Source: Stenotrophomonas acidaminiphila
Lineage (GTDB): Bacteria > Pseudomonadota > Gammaproteobacteria > Xanthomonadales > Xanthomonadaceae
Reading direction: 5' to 3'
DNA: 64,000 nucleotides
NCBI GenBank assembly: GCA_002951995.1
Contig: CP019797.1
Location: forward strand, 2,216,501 to 2,280,500
Under the pieces are notes generated by a model. That model was not told the DNA's origin and ran no database searches. It saw nothing but the letters and a program-made list of their open reading frames with translations. Shown in pieces: positions 1 through 8,033 of this stretch; within the stretch, counting starts at the first letter, position 1, and every line of letters begins with the position of its first letter. Position numbers and translations under genes: made by a program.

Positions 1-1
1 G

Positions 2-1234
2 AACATGGGCCACATCTTTGGCGACCATGGCATCAGCTTCAAGGACGCCAAGATGGACGTCGAGAAGATGGTCGGCCGCAAGGACGCCATCGTGAAGCAG
101 TTCACCGGCGGCATCGCCCAGCTGTTCAAGGCCAACAAGGTCGCCGCCTACTACGGCTTCGGCCAGCTGCAGGCCGGCAACATCGTCAAGGTCAAGCAGC
201 ATGACGGCAGCGAGGTCGAGCTGAAGGGCACCAACGTCATCATCGCCGCCGGCTCGGACTCGATCGAACTGCCGTTCGCCAAGTTCGACGGCGAGACCAT
301 CGTCGACAACGTCGGCGCGCTGGACTTCACCGAAGTACCGGGCCGCCTGGCGGTGATCGGCGCCGGCGTGATCGGCCTGGAACTCGGCAGCGTGTGGAAG
401 CGCCTGGGCGCCGAAGTGACCATCCTCGAGGCGATGCCGGAGTTCCTGGCCGCCGCCGACGCCGAGGTGGCCAAGGTCGCCGCCCGCGAATTCAAGAAGC
501 AGGGCCTGGACATCAGGCTCGGCGCCAAGGTCAGCAAGACCGAAGTGACCGGCAAGGGCAAGAAGAAGGAAGTGGTGGTCACCTACACCGATGGTGAAGG
601 CGAGAAGACCCTGACCGTCGACAAGCTGCTGGTGGCCGTCGGCCGCCGCGCCGCCACCCAGGGCCTGCTGGCCGAGGGCACCGGCGTGCAGGTCAACGAG
701 CGCGGCCAGATCGTGGTCGACGACCATTGCCACACCGGCGTCGACGGCGTCTGGGCGGTGGGCGACTGCGTGCGCGGCCCGATGCTGGCGCACAAGGGCT
801 TCGAGGAAGGCATCGCGGTGGCCGAACTGATCGCCGGCCTGCCGGGCCACGTCAACTTCGACACCATCCCGTGGGTGATCTACACCGAGCCGGAACTGGC
901 CTGGGTCGGCAAGACCGAAGCCCAGCTCAAGGCCGAGGGCATCCCGTACAAGGCCGGCAGCTTCCCGTTCGCCGCCAACGGCCGTGCCGTGGCGATGGTC
1001 GAGCCGGCCGGCTTCGTCAAGGTGCTGGCGCACGCCGAAACCGACCGCGTGCTGGGCATGCACCTGGTCGGCGCCAATGTCTCCGAACTGGTGCACGAAG
1101 GCGTGCTGACCATGGAGTTCAGCGGCTCGGCCGACGACCTGGCCCGCATCTGCCACGCCCACCCGTCGCTGTCGGAAGTGATCCACGACGCGGCCATGGC
1201 GGTCGGCAAGCGCGCCATCCACAAGGCCAACTGA
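2..1234 (+). CDS. lpdA: Dihydrolipoyl dehydrogenase (E3), 5'-truncated by window edge
   Basis: FAD flavoprotein that reoxidises the dihydrolipoyl groups of 2-oxoacid dehydrogenase complexes, using NAD+. The window opens inside the gene: the frame is open from base 2, and about 410 residues are present against a usual 470-480. The N-terminal FAD-binding glycine motif and redox-active cysteine pair must therefore lie upstream, and the ATG at base 5 is an internal methionine. Visible parts are the NAD-binding motif GAGVIGLELG near residue 120, the second FAD contact VWAVGDCVRGPMLAHKG, and the C-terminal dimerisation domain with the catalytic HAHPSLSE motif (His-Glu dyad). A strong terminator follows 18 bases after the stop, so this is the last gene of its transcript. 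The E1/E2 genes presumably lie just upstream, outside the window. Confidence 0.95.
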   Translation, partial: NMGHIFGDHGISFKDAKMDVEKMVGRKDAIVKQFTGGIAQLFKANKVAAYYGFGQLQAGNIVKVKQHDGSEVELKGTNVIIAAGSDSIELPFAKFDGETIVDNVGALDFTEVPGRLAVIGAGVIGLELGSVWKRLGAEVTILEAMPEFLAAADAEVAKVAAREFKKQGLDIRLGAKVSKTEVTGKGKKKEVVVTYTDGEGEKTLTVDKLLVAVGRRAATQGLLAEGTGVQVNERGQIVVDDHCHTGVDGVWAVGDCVRGPMLAHKGFEEGIAVAELIAGLPGHVNFDTIPWVIYTEPELAWVGKTEAQLKAEGIPYKAGSFPFAANGRAVAMVEPAGFVKVLAHAETDRVLGMHLVGANVSELVHEGVLTMEFSGSADDLARICHAHPSLSEVIHDAAMAVGKRAIHKAN

Positions 1235-1252
1235 GCGACACCGGCCTGACCC

Positions 1253-1287
1253 AGAAGGCTCCGCCCCGGCGGAGCCTTCTTGCTTTT
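1253..1287 (+). terminator. Rho-independent terminator after lpdA
   Basis: A 13-bp perfect inverted repeat (1253-1265 with 1268-1280, arms AGAAGGCTCCGCC/GGCGGAGCCTTCT) is followed by a T-rich tail. It starts 18 bases after the lpdA stop and separates that gene from the LOG-family gene. Confidence 0.9.
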
Positions 1288-1347
1288 GCATTCCCCCGAT
1301 CGCGCCCTGTTCATCGACGCGATCCGCACACCTCCCCAGGACTTCCC

Positions 1348-1941
1348 ATGAAATCGATCTGCGTCTACTGCGGCTCCAACCCCGGTGCCAATCCCCTGTA
1401 CATCGAGCGCGCCACCGAACTGGGCACGCGCATCGCCCACGAAGGCCTGCGCCTGATCTACGGCGGCGGCCGCACCGGGCTGATGGGCGCGGTAGCCGAC
1501 GGCGTACTGGCCGCAGGCGGCCAGGTCACCGGGGTGATCCCGCAGCACCTGGTGGACCTGGAAGTGGCGCACCAGGGCGTGACCACGCTGGAGGTCGTCG
1601 GCTCCATGCACGAGCGCAAATCGCGCATGTTCGACCTGTCCGACGCCTTCGTCGCCCTGCCCGGCGGTTTCGGTACCGCCGAAGAGATCTTCGAGATGTT
1701 GACTTGGCGCCAGCTCGGCATCGGCAACAAGCCCTGCGCCTTCCTCGACGTCAACGGCTTCTACGCCAGGCTGATCGGCATGATCGACCACATGGTGGAA
1801 GAACGCTTCCTGCACCCGGAACAACGCCAGGATCTGTGGTACGGCGACGACGCCGGGCAGATGCTGGCGTGGATGCGGGCTTATTCGCCGGCGCAGGCGG
1901 ACAAGTGGTTCGACGAGAAGCTGCGCGCGGCGTTGCGGTAA
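1348..1941 (+). CDS. LOG family protein (TIGR00730 Rossmann fold), probable nucleotide 5'-monophosphate phosphoribohydrolase
   Basis: 197-residue cytosolic protein of the LONELY GUY / lysine-decarboxylase-like family. Characterised members hydrolyse cytokinin riboside monophosphate or other nucleoside monophosphates to base plus ribose 5-phosphate. Visible family motifs are the glycine-rich GGGRTGLMG at 39-47, MHERK at 88-92 and the signature PGGFGTAEE at 105-113 with the catalytic glutamates. The ATG at 1348 is preceded by a CAGGA ribosome site at good spacing, and the length is normal. The gene stands alone after the lpdA terminator. Its last 58 bases are part of a repeat: the segment from 1884 through the stop recurs almost exactly 208 bases further on, so the coding end has been duplicated together with the downstream DNA. 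The bacterial substrate is not established from sequence. Confidence 0.9.
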   Translation: MKSICVYCGSNPGANPLYIERATELGTRIAHEGLRLIYGGGRTGLMGAVADGVLAAGGQVTGVIPQHLVDLEVAHQGVTTLEVVGSMHERKSRMFDLSDAFVALPGGFGTAEEIFEMLTWRQLGIGNKPCAFLDVNGFYARLIGMIDHMVEERFLHPEQRQDLWYGDDAGQMLAWMRAYSPAQADKWFDEKLRAALR

Positions 1942-2470
1942 GGCCATTGGCGCGTGGCGACGCGGCGGGCTTCGCTGGCGCCTCCTTCCCTGCCTGGCAC
2001 GGTTCGACGAAAAGCTGCGTGCGGCGTTGCGGCAAGTCCATTGGCGCGCAGCATTGCGGCAGGCCCATTGACGCGTGGCGACGCGGCGGGCTTCGCCGGC
2101 GCAGGCGGACAAGTGGTTCGACGAGAAGCTGCGCGCGGCGTTGCGGTAAGGCCATTGGCGCGTGGCGACGCGGCGGGCTTCGCTGGCGCCGCCTTCCCTG
2201 CCTGGCGCGGTTCGACGAAAAGCTGCACGCTGCGCTGCGGCAAGTCCATTGGCGCGCAGCATTGCGGCAGGCCCATTGACGCGTGGCGACGCGGCGGGCT
2301 TCGCTGGCGCCTCCTTCCCTGCCTGGCGCGGTTCGACGAAAAGCTGCGCGCCGCGTTGCGGTAAGGCCATCGGCGCGTGGCGACGCGGCAGGCTTCGCTG
2401 GCGCCTCCTTCCCTGCCTGGAGCGGTTCGATGAAAAGCTGCGTGCGGCGTTGCGGTAAGGCCACTGGCAC
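1884..2470. repeat. Imperfect tandem repeat array that includes the LOG gene 3' end
   Basis: Segment 1884-2091 is repeated as 2092-2299 with few differences: a 208-bp tandem duplication whose first copy holds the last codons and stop of the LOG gene. Inside each copy are two related units of about 100 bases, each carrying TTCGACGARAAGCTGC, a GCGTTGCGG core, GCGTGGCGACGCGGC and TTCCCTGCCTGGC. Further units start near 2331 and 2424, and degenerate ones continue to about 2750 (for example GGCTCGACGAACGCCGCAC near 2720). All reading frames are nearly stop-free because of base composition, so long open frames here are not evidence of coding. No gene is seen from 1942 to 2794. Confidence 0.85.
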
Positions 2471-2794
2471 GGCGTTGCGGCAGGAACACAGGCGCGTGAC
2501 GATGCGGCAGGCGTTGCTGCGCCTCCCTCCCTGCCTGGCGCGGAATAAACGCGCCCTGCGTTGCGGACAGCCCACCGGCCGTGCCGCGGCGGCAGGCATC
2601 CGCGCGACCGTGGTCCAGCATGGCGCGGTTTGACGGGGCACACCGCGCCGCGTTTCCGCAGGGCTCCCGGCGCGAGGCGACGCGATCGCTGTCGCCGCGT
2701 GGCCGTTCCTGTATGGCGTGGCTCGACGAACGCCGCACGGCGTTGCGGTGGGTGCCGGCAGGTGCCGGGATCGACCACGCGGCGGTGCGGCGGT

Positions 2795-5707
2795 TCACGC
2801 CATCCGGTACAGCGTCGCTTCGCGCGGCAGCGGGTGGCCCAGCAGATAGCCCTGGCCGAAATTGCAGCCCATGTCGAACAGCGTGCGCAGCTGGCGCTCG
2901 TCTTCCACGCCCTCGCCGATGGTCTCGATGCCCAGGGTACGCGCCAGCGACACCACGCCTTCGACCAGCGCCTGCGTGCTCTTGCCGTTGTCGGCGTGCA
3001 GCCCGGCCACGAAACTGCGGTCGATCTTCAGCGCGCTGATCGGGAAGCGGTGCAGGTAGGACAGCGCCGAATAGCCGGTGCCGAAATCGTCCAGCTGCAC
3101 CACGATCCCGCGCTCGCGCAGCTGGTACAGGGTACGCAGCGTGCGCGGGGCGTCCTCCAGCAATGCCATCTCGGTGATCTCCACCCGCAGCCGTCCCGGG
3201 TCGGCGCCGGCCGCTTCCAACAGCCCCAGCAGGCGCGCGGCGAACTCGGACGAGCGGAAATGCCGTGGCGAGACATTCACCGAAACGTAGCCCGAACCGG
3301 TGCCGGCCAGGTCGCGCACCACCTGCTCGTAGATCAGCCAGTCCACCTGCTCGATCAGGCCGCTTTCCTCGCCCAGCGAGATGAACTCGCCCGGCAGCAG
3401 CAGGCCCCTGCCCTCGTGCTGCCAGCGCAGCAGCGCCTCGTGGCCGACCACGGCGCCATCGGCCAGCGACACGATGGGCTGGTAGAACGGCAGGAAATCA
3501 TTGTTGATGATCGCCCGGCGCAGGTCCGCCTCGAGTTCCAGGCTCTGCAGCGACTGCTCGCGCATGGCCTCGTCGAACAGCATGCAGCGATCCTGGCCCA
3601 TGCCCTTGGCGCGGTACATCGCCGCATCGGCGTCGCGCAGCAGTTCCGCGCCGGAGGTGTAGCGCGGGCTCCACAGGGCGATGCCGATGCTGCCCGACGG
3701 GAACAACTCGCGCCCATCGACCCACATCGAGTGCTCCAGCGAACGCAGCAGGCGCCGGCCGACGTCCATGGCCTCCTTGGCGCCGTCGCAGCGCACCAGC
3801 AGCGCGAACTCGTCGCCGCCCAGGCGCGCCACCACGTCGTCGCTGCGCAGCATGCCCACCAGGCGCTGCGCCACTTCCACCAGCATGCGGTCGCCGGCGG
3901 CATGGCCGATGCTGTCGTTGACCCACTTGAAGCGGTCCAGGTCGAGGAACAGCAGCGCGAACATCGGGCCCATGCCCAGCTGCGCGTGTTCGATCGCCTC
4001 TTCCAGCTTCTCCAGCAACTGCAGGCGGTTGGGCAGGCCGGTCAGCACGTCGTGCATCGCCAGGTGGGTCAGGCGCTGCTCCACGCGCATGCGCTCGCCG
4101 ATCTGCGCCAGCAGTTTCTGGTTGACCTCGCCCAGCTCGCGGGTGCGCTCGGCCACGCGCTGCTCCAGCTCGGCATGCGCCTGCAGCAGGCGATTGCGGT
4201 CGCGCTGGCGCGCCAGGCTGTTGCCGATGTTGCGCGCCACGAACGCCAGCAGCCGCTGGTCGTGGGCGGTGAAGCTGACCTGCGGGTTGTAGCTCTGCAC
4301 CGCGATCACGCCCACCACTTCGTCGTCGCTGAACAGCGGCACGCCCAGCCAGCACTGCGACTTGGCGCCGAATTCGCGCACCTCGCCGCGCGCGATCAGC
4401 TGGTCGATCTCGGCCCGGGTCGCGAGCAGCGGCTGGCCGCTGCGGAGGGTGTACTCGGTCAGGCCGCCACTGAAGGCGCGCGACGCGCGCACCCGGTTGA
4501 ACTCGTCCACCGAATAGACGAAATCCAGCCCGTCGCCCTGCTCGTTGACCAGCGCGATGTAGAAATTGCTTGCGTCCAGCAGGCCACCGATCACCCGGTG
4601 CACCTCGGCATGGAACACCGCCTGGCTGCCTCCGCTCATCGCCAGTTCCGAGACATTGAACAGCGCCGCCTGCAGGGCCTCGGCGCGCCGCCGCTCCTGT
4701 ATTTCCTCCTGCAGGCTGGCGTTGGCCCGCTCCAGCTCCAGCGTGCGCCGCTGCACGTGCTGCTCCAGCTGCACGTGCGCCTGGCGCCGGTCCATGGCGG
4801 TCAGGATGTGCTTGGCCACGAAATTGAGCACGTCGCGGTCCTCGTCGCCGTACTGCACGCCGCTCTCGTAGCTCTGCACCACGATGGCGCCGCAGACGGT
4901 ACCGTCGCGCCACATCGGCACCCCCAGCCAATCGGCGCTGTCCGGGCCGCTGTGCACGGAATGCTGGTGGTCCAGCACCTGCAGCAGCTCGCGCGAAGGG
5001 CCATGCATGGTCCTGCCCAGGCGCAGCACCGCGAAGGTCAGGCTGTCCTGCATTTCCTCGAAGCGGAAACGCCGCTCCGGATGCGGCGCGAAGTTGTCCA
5101 GTTCGTCGGCGAAATACAGGAAGCGCAGGCTGCTCTGGTGCTCGTCGCATTCGACGATGTAGCAGTTGTCCGCGTACATCAGGGTGCACAGGATGCGGTG
5201 GAAATGGGCCAGCATCTGCGACATTTCCAGGTCGCTGCCGGCCAGGTCGGCGATCTCGAACAGGGCCCGCTGCAGGCGCTTGGCGCGTTCGAGCTGCTCG
5301 ATCTGCACGCCTTGGCGCAGCGACACCAGCACCGCGGCGACGAGCGCGTGCGCGGTGCCCAGCCAGGCCTGCCGCTGCGCGTCGGAGAAACTGGCATCGA
5401 TCTCGGCCAGCACCACGATGCGGGCACCACCTTCCGCGTCGGTCCAGCGTTCCACCACGGCCTGGCGCAGGCCGTCCGGCAGCGGCTCGCCCGCCAGCAA
5501 TGCGTGCACCGGTCCGCGCAATCCATCGGCACCCGGGCTGACGCAGTCGCCCTGCCCGAGCACCGCATCGTCCCAGGCGAGCGCCACGGCGCTGCCCTGG
5601 GGCAGCAGGCCGTGCAGCGTCGCCACCACGCGGTTGGTCGGCGAATCGGTGTCCACGCGGCCGCTGCCGGCATGCAGGTCGAGTTGGCGGTGGGACATGA
5701 TCTCCAT
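2795..5707 (-). CDS. Cyclic-di-GMP turnover protein with two GAF domains, GGDEF and EAL
   Basis: Large soluble signalling protein of about 970 residues with no membrane segments. Counted from the most upstream in-frame ATG (5752), it has GAF domain 1 at about 165-320, a coiled coil (320-360), GAF domain 2 at about 365-515, a second coiled coil (515-560), a GGDEF cyclase domain (560-725) and a C-terminal EAL phosphodiesterase domain (740-980). GGDEF is intact at 645-649, and an RxxD inhibitory site (RSDD) sits five residues before it. EAL is intact (772-774), as are EITE, DDFGTGYS and LKIDRSF. Both activities are therefore possible, with the GAF domains as likely ligand or redox sensors. The start is uncertain: ATGs at 5752, 5707 and 5698 are in frame, and 5707 has a GGAA five bases upstream. 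The gene is divergent from the sigma-factor gene and convergent with the repeat array. Confidence 0.92.
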   Translation of the reverse strand: MEIMSHRQLDLHAGSGRVDTDSPTNRVVATLHGLLPQGSAVALAWDDAVLGQGDCVSPGADGLRGPVHALLAGEPLPDGLRQAVVERWTDAEGGARIVVLAEIDASFSDAQRQAWLGTAHALVAAVLVSLRQGVQIEQLERAKRLQRALFEIADLAGSDLEMSQMLAHFHRILCTLMYADNCYIVECDEHQSSLRFLYFADELDNFAPHPERRFRFEEMQDSLTFAVLRLGRTMHGPSRELLQVLDHQHSVHSGPDSADWLGVPMWRDGTVCGAIVVQSYESGVQYGDEDRDVLNFVAKHILTAMDRRQAHVQLEQHVQRRTLELERANASLQEEIQERRRAEALQAALFNVSELAMSGGSQAVFHAEVHRVIGGLLDASNFYIALVNEQGDGLDFVYSVDEFNRVRASRAFSGGLTEYTLRSGQPLLATRAEIDQLIARGEVREFGAKSQCWLGVPLFSDDEVVGVIAVQSYNPQVSFTAHDQRLLAFVARNIGNSLARQRDRNRLLQAHAELEQRVAERTRELGEVNQKLLAQIGERMRVEQRLTHLAMHDVLTGLPNRLQLLEKLEEAIEHAQLGMGPMFALLFLDLDRFKWVNDSIGHAAGDRMLVEVAQRLVGMLRSDDVVARLGGDEFALLVRCDGAKEAMDVGRRLLRSLEHSMWVDGRELFPSGSIGIALWSPRYTSGAELLRDADAAMYRAKGMGQDRCMLFDEAMREQSLQSLELEADLRRAIINNDFLPFYQPIVSLADGAVVGHEALLRWQHEGRGLLLPGEFISLGEESGLIEQVDWLIYEQVVRDLAGTGSGYVSVNVSPRHFRSSEFAARLLGLLEAAGADPGRLRVEITEMALLEDAPRTLRTLYQLRERGIVVQLDDFGTGYSALSYLHRFPISALKIDRSFVAGLHADNGKSTQALVEGVVSLARTLGIETIGEGVEDERQLRTLFDMGCNFGQGYLLGHPLPREATLYRMA

Positions 5708-5864
5708 GCGTGTTCCGGGTTCCGGCACTCCGGAACTCCCCTGTCGCAGCATAATGCCGCAACCCCCGCCTGCGGTGCGCCCGCGCCGGGGCTGGCTGAA
5801 CCGGCGCCGGCCCGCGCCCGGCGGCGACTAGGCAGTGGCGCGGCCAGCGCTTAGGCTGGGCCGC

Positions 5865-6422
5865 GTGGATACCGCCCTCCAAGCCCCGACCGACGAAGCG
5901 CTGATGCTGGCCTACGCCGAAGGCGATGGCGAAGCCTTCGCCGAGCTGTATGCGCGGCATCGCGCGCGGCTGTTCCACTATCTGCTGGGCCAGCTGCGCG
6001 ACCGCGCGTTGGCCGAGGAGCTGTTCCAGGACGTATGGCAGCGGATGATCCTGGCCCGCTCGCGCTGGAAGCCGGAGGCGAGCTTCGCCACCTGGCTGTT
6101 CCGCATCGCCCACAACCGCCTGAACGACCACTGGCGCGCGGCGCGGCACCGGCCCGCCGCCCCGGACGATGCCGAACAGCGCACCGCGCGCCTGGCCGAT
6201 GCCTGCACCCCGGAACTGCTGGCCCACGAACAGGACGAAAGGCTGCGGCTGCGCCAGGCCATGGCCGAGTTGCCGCAGGAGCAGCAGGAAGTCCTGATCC
6301 TGCGCCTGGAGCAGGAACTGAGCCTGGAGGAGATCGGGCAGATCACCGGCGTGGGCCGGGAAACCGTCAAGTCGCGGCTGCGCTATGCGATGGACAAGCT
6401 GCGCGCGAGGTTGAGCGAATGA
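5865..6422 (+). CDS. ECF-type RNA polymerase sigma factor
   Basis: Sigma-70 family factor of about 185 residues with only regions 2 and 4. Region 2 is seen in YARHRARLFHYLLGQLRDR and the TWLFRIAHNRLNDHWR segment (the -10-binding helix). Region 4 is the C-terminal helix-turn-helix LSLEEIGQITGVGRETVKSR. The start is one of two in-frame GTG codons (5835 or 5865); 5865 is preferred because family members begin shortly before the region 2 helix. The stop overlaps the next ATG as ATGA (6419-6422), so translation is coupled to the membrane protein downstream, the usual sigma/anti-sigma arrangement. Its regulon cannot be told from sequence. Confidence 0.9.
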   Translation: MDTALQAPTDEALMLAYAEGDGEAFAELYARHRARLFHYLLGQLRDRALAEELFQDVWQRMILARSRWKPEASFATWLFRIAHNRLNDHWRAARHRPAAPDDAEQRTARLADACTPELLAHEQDERLRLRQAMAELPQEQQEVLILRLEQELSLEEIGQITGVGRETVKSRLRYAMDKLRARLSE

Positions 6423-7323
6423 ACAGGTCCGAACCCCTGACTCCCGAAGAGCGCGAACTGGCACGGCTGCTGGGCCGTCCCGCCGCGGGCATCGCGCCGT
6501 CGGCGCGGATCGACGCGGCCATCGCCGCGCTCGCGCGCGAACCGGCCGGGTCGGAACCGGCGCCGCGGCCGTCCGCGCCCCCGGCCACTTTCACTACCGG
6601 CGCGCGCCCGGCACGACGCGGCTGGCGCCGCGGCCTGGTGTCCTCGCTCGCCGCCGCCGCGTCGCTGGTGCTGGTTGTCGGCCTGGCCTGGCAGCTGCGG
6701 CCCACGCCACCACCGCTGCCCGCGGCGGTGGCGCCGGCGGCCGCCACGCAGGCGCGCGACGCGGCGGCATCGCCCCCGCCGCCGCCGCCCATTCCCGCCC
6801 CCATGGCAGCGCCACCGCCAAGCCAGGCCCCTGTCGACAGCCACGCACGGAAAGCAGCAGCGCCCGCGCGGGCCGCACCGGCACCGGCGCGCGCGCCGGT
6901 CGCCTCCGTGCCGCCCCCGCCGCCTTCGCCGCCGCCGGCACCCGCCGCGCCTGCGCCTGCCACGGCATCGCGGGTTGCCCCCACGGCGTCCAGCTACGCG
7001 CTGGAACCCGCCGCCGCGGCGGAGCAGGCCGCGGTGCAAGCCGAACTGCGCCTGCATTCGCCCCCCAGGACGCACGCGCGGCTGCGCCGGTCCAGGCGTC
7101 CGCCGCCAGGCGGCCCGAACCGACCGCAGCGGAGGTCGTGCCCGCCGCGTCGGCCGCCATCGACGGGGACGCGCGCCTGCCGCGCCGGCAATGGCTGCAG
7201 CGCATCCGCGCGCGGCGTGCCGACGGTGACCTGGACAACGCACGTGCCAGCCTGGAGCGTTTCATGCAGGTCTATCCGGAAGCCCGTATCCCGCGCGACC
7301 TGCGGCCGTTGCTGGGCGACTGA
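6419..7323 (+). CDS. Putative anti-sigma or sigma-associated membrane protein, Ala/Pro-rich, frame broken at a C6 run
   Basis: The product starts with a charged cytosolic stretch of about 65 residues, has one membrane helix (about 70-90, LVSSLAAAASLVLVVGLAW) and then a long Ala/Pro-rich linker, as expected of an ECF anti-sigma factor with a periplasmic tail. No zinc-binding anti-sigma motif is visible. The initial frame has no stop and runs on into yigZ. The natural C-terminus (WLQRIRARRADGDLDNARAS to DLRPLLGD, stop at 7321-7323) lies in another frame. One extra C in the run at 7061-7066 restores a continuous protein of about 301 residues. The break is probably a sequencing error but could be slippage. 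The gene overlaps the sigma-factor gene by 4 bases. Confidence 0.7.
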
Positions 7324-7405
7324 GCGGCCCCCCGCCGGCGGTTGCCGCGCGCGGGCCCGGTCCCGCGTCCGGCAAATGATTGCCCGGCGGCCTAGAATGT
7401 GGGCG

Positions 7406-7996
7406 ATGCCCGACACCCTCGCCGCGCCCGCCAGCCACCTGCTGGAGATCAAGCACAGCCGTTTTCTTGCCCAGGCCATGCCGATCGGCAATGCGGCCGA
7501 TGCACTGTCCTTCGTCAGCGCGGTCTCGGTGGCCGACGCCACCCACAACTGCTGGGCCTACCGCTGCGGCAACGAATACCGTTCCAGCGACGACGGCGAG
7601 CCCGCCGGTACCGCCGGTCGCCCGATCCTGGCGGCGATCGATGGCCAGGGCTACGACCGTGTCGTGGTGGTGGTGACCCGCTGGTACGGCGGCATCAAGC
7701 TCGGCGCCGGTGGGCTGGTGCGCGCCTACGGCGGCACCGCCGCCGAATGCCTGCGGCTGGCGCCGCGCCTGCCGCTGGTGGCGATGCGCAGGCTGCGGCT
7801 GGCGTGCCCGTTCAACGAACTCGGCACCGTGCATGCGCAGTTGGCCGCGCATGCGGCGGACAAGCTCGGCGAGGAATTCGACGAGCATGGCGCGCAACTG
7901 GCCATCGAACTGCCCGCCGAACGGGTGGACGGCTTGAAAACCCAGCTGCGCGACGCCACCCGTGACAGGGTGCGCTGGCTCGACGCCGGCGGCTGA
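7406..7996 (+). CDS. yigZ: YigZ/IMPACT family protein (UPF0029)
   Basis: 196-residue cytosolic protein of the IMPACT/YigZ family, which is related to the eukaryotic Gcn2 regulator IMPACT; the bacterial role is not settled. The family core is clear: CWAYRCGNEYRSSDDGEPAGTAGRPIL followed in sense by DRVVVVVTRWYGGIKLGAGG and a RAYGG segment, then the C-terminal ferredoxin-like DUF1949 domain. The annotated ATG at 7406 fits the family; an ATG at 7397 is in frame and would add three residues. The gene stands between the frame-broken membrane gene and the ABC exporter. The gap to the latter is 37 bases, so co-transcription is possible. Confidence 0.9.
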   Translation: MPDTLAAPASHLLEIKHSRFLAQAMPIGNAADALSFVSAVSVADATHNCWAYRCGNEYRSSDDGEPAGTAGRPILAAIDGQGYDRVVVVVTRWYGGIKLGAGGLVRAYGGTAAECLRLAPRLPLVAMRRLRLACPFNELGTVHAQLAAHAADKLGEEFDEHGAQLAIELPAERVDGLKTQLRDATRDRVRWLDAGG

Positions 7997-8033
7997 CGCC
8001 GGCACCGCCCTTCCTTTTTCCACTGCCACGCCC

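Noticed and set aside
1881..2798. Several long open frames on the minus strand over the gene-tail repeats
   Set aside because: All frames are open because the repeat is GC-rich and few stops occur; sequence is low complexity and Arg-rich, no start signals or family match.
2561..5854. 1097-codon plus-strand frame opposite the GGDEF-EAL gene
   Set aside because: Antisense shadow: composition Ala/Gln/His/Arg-rich, while the minus strand has four intact domains with catalytic motifs.
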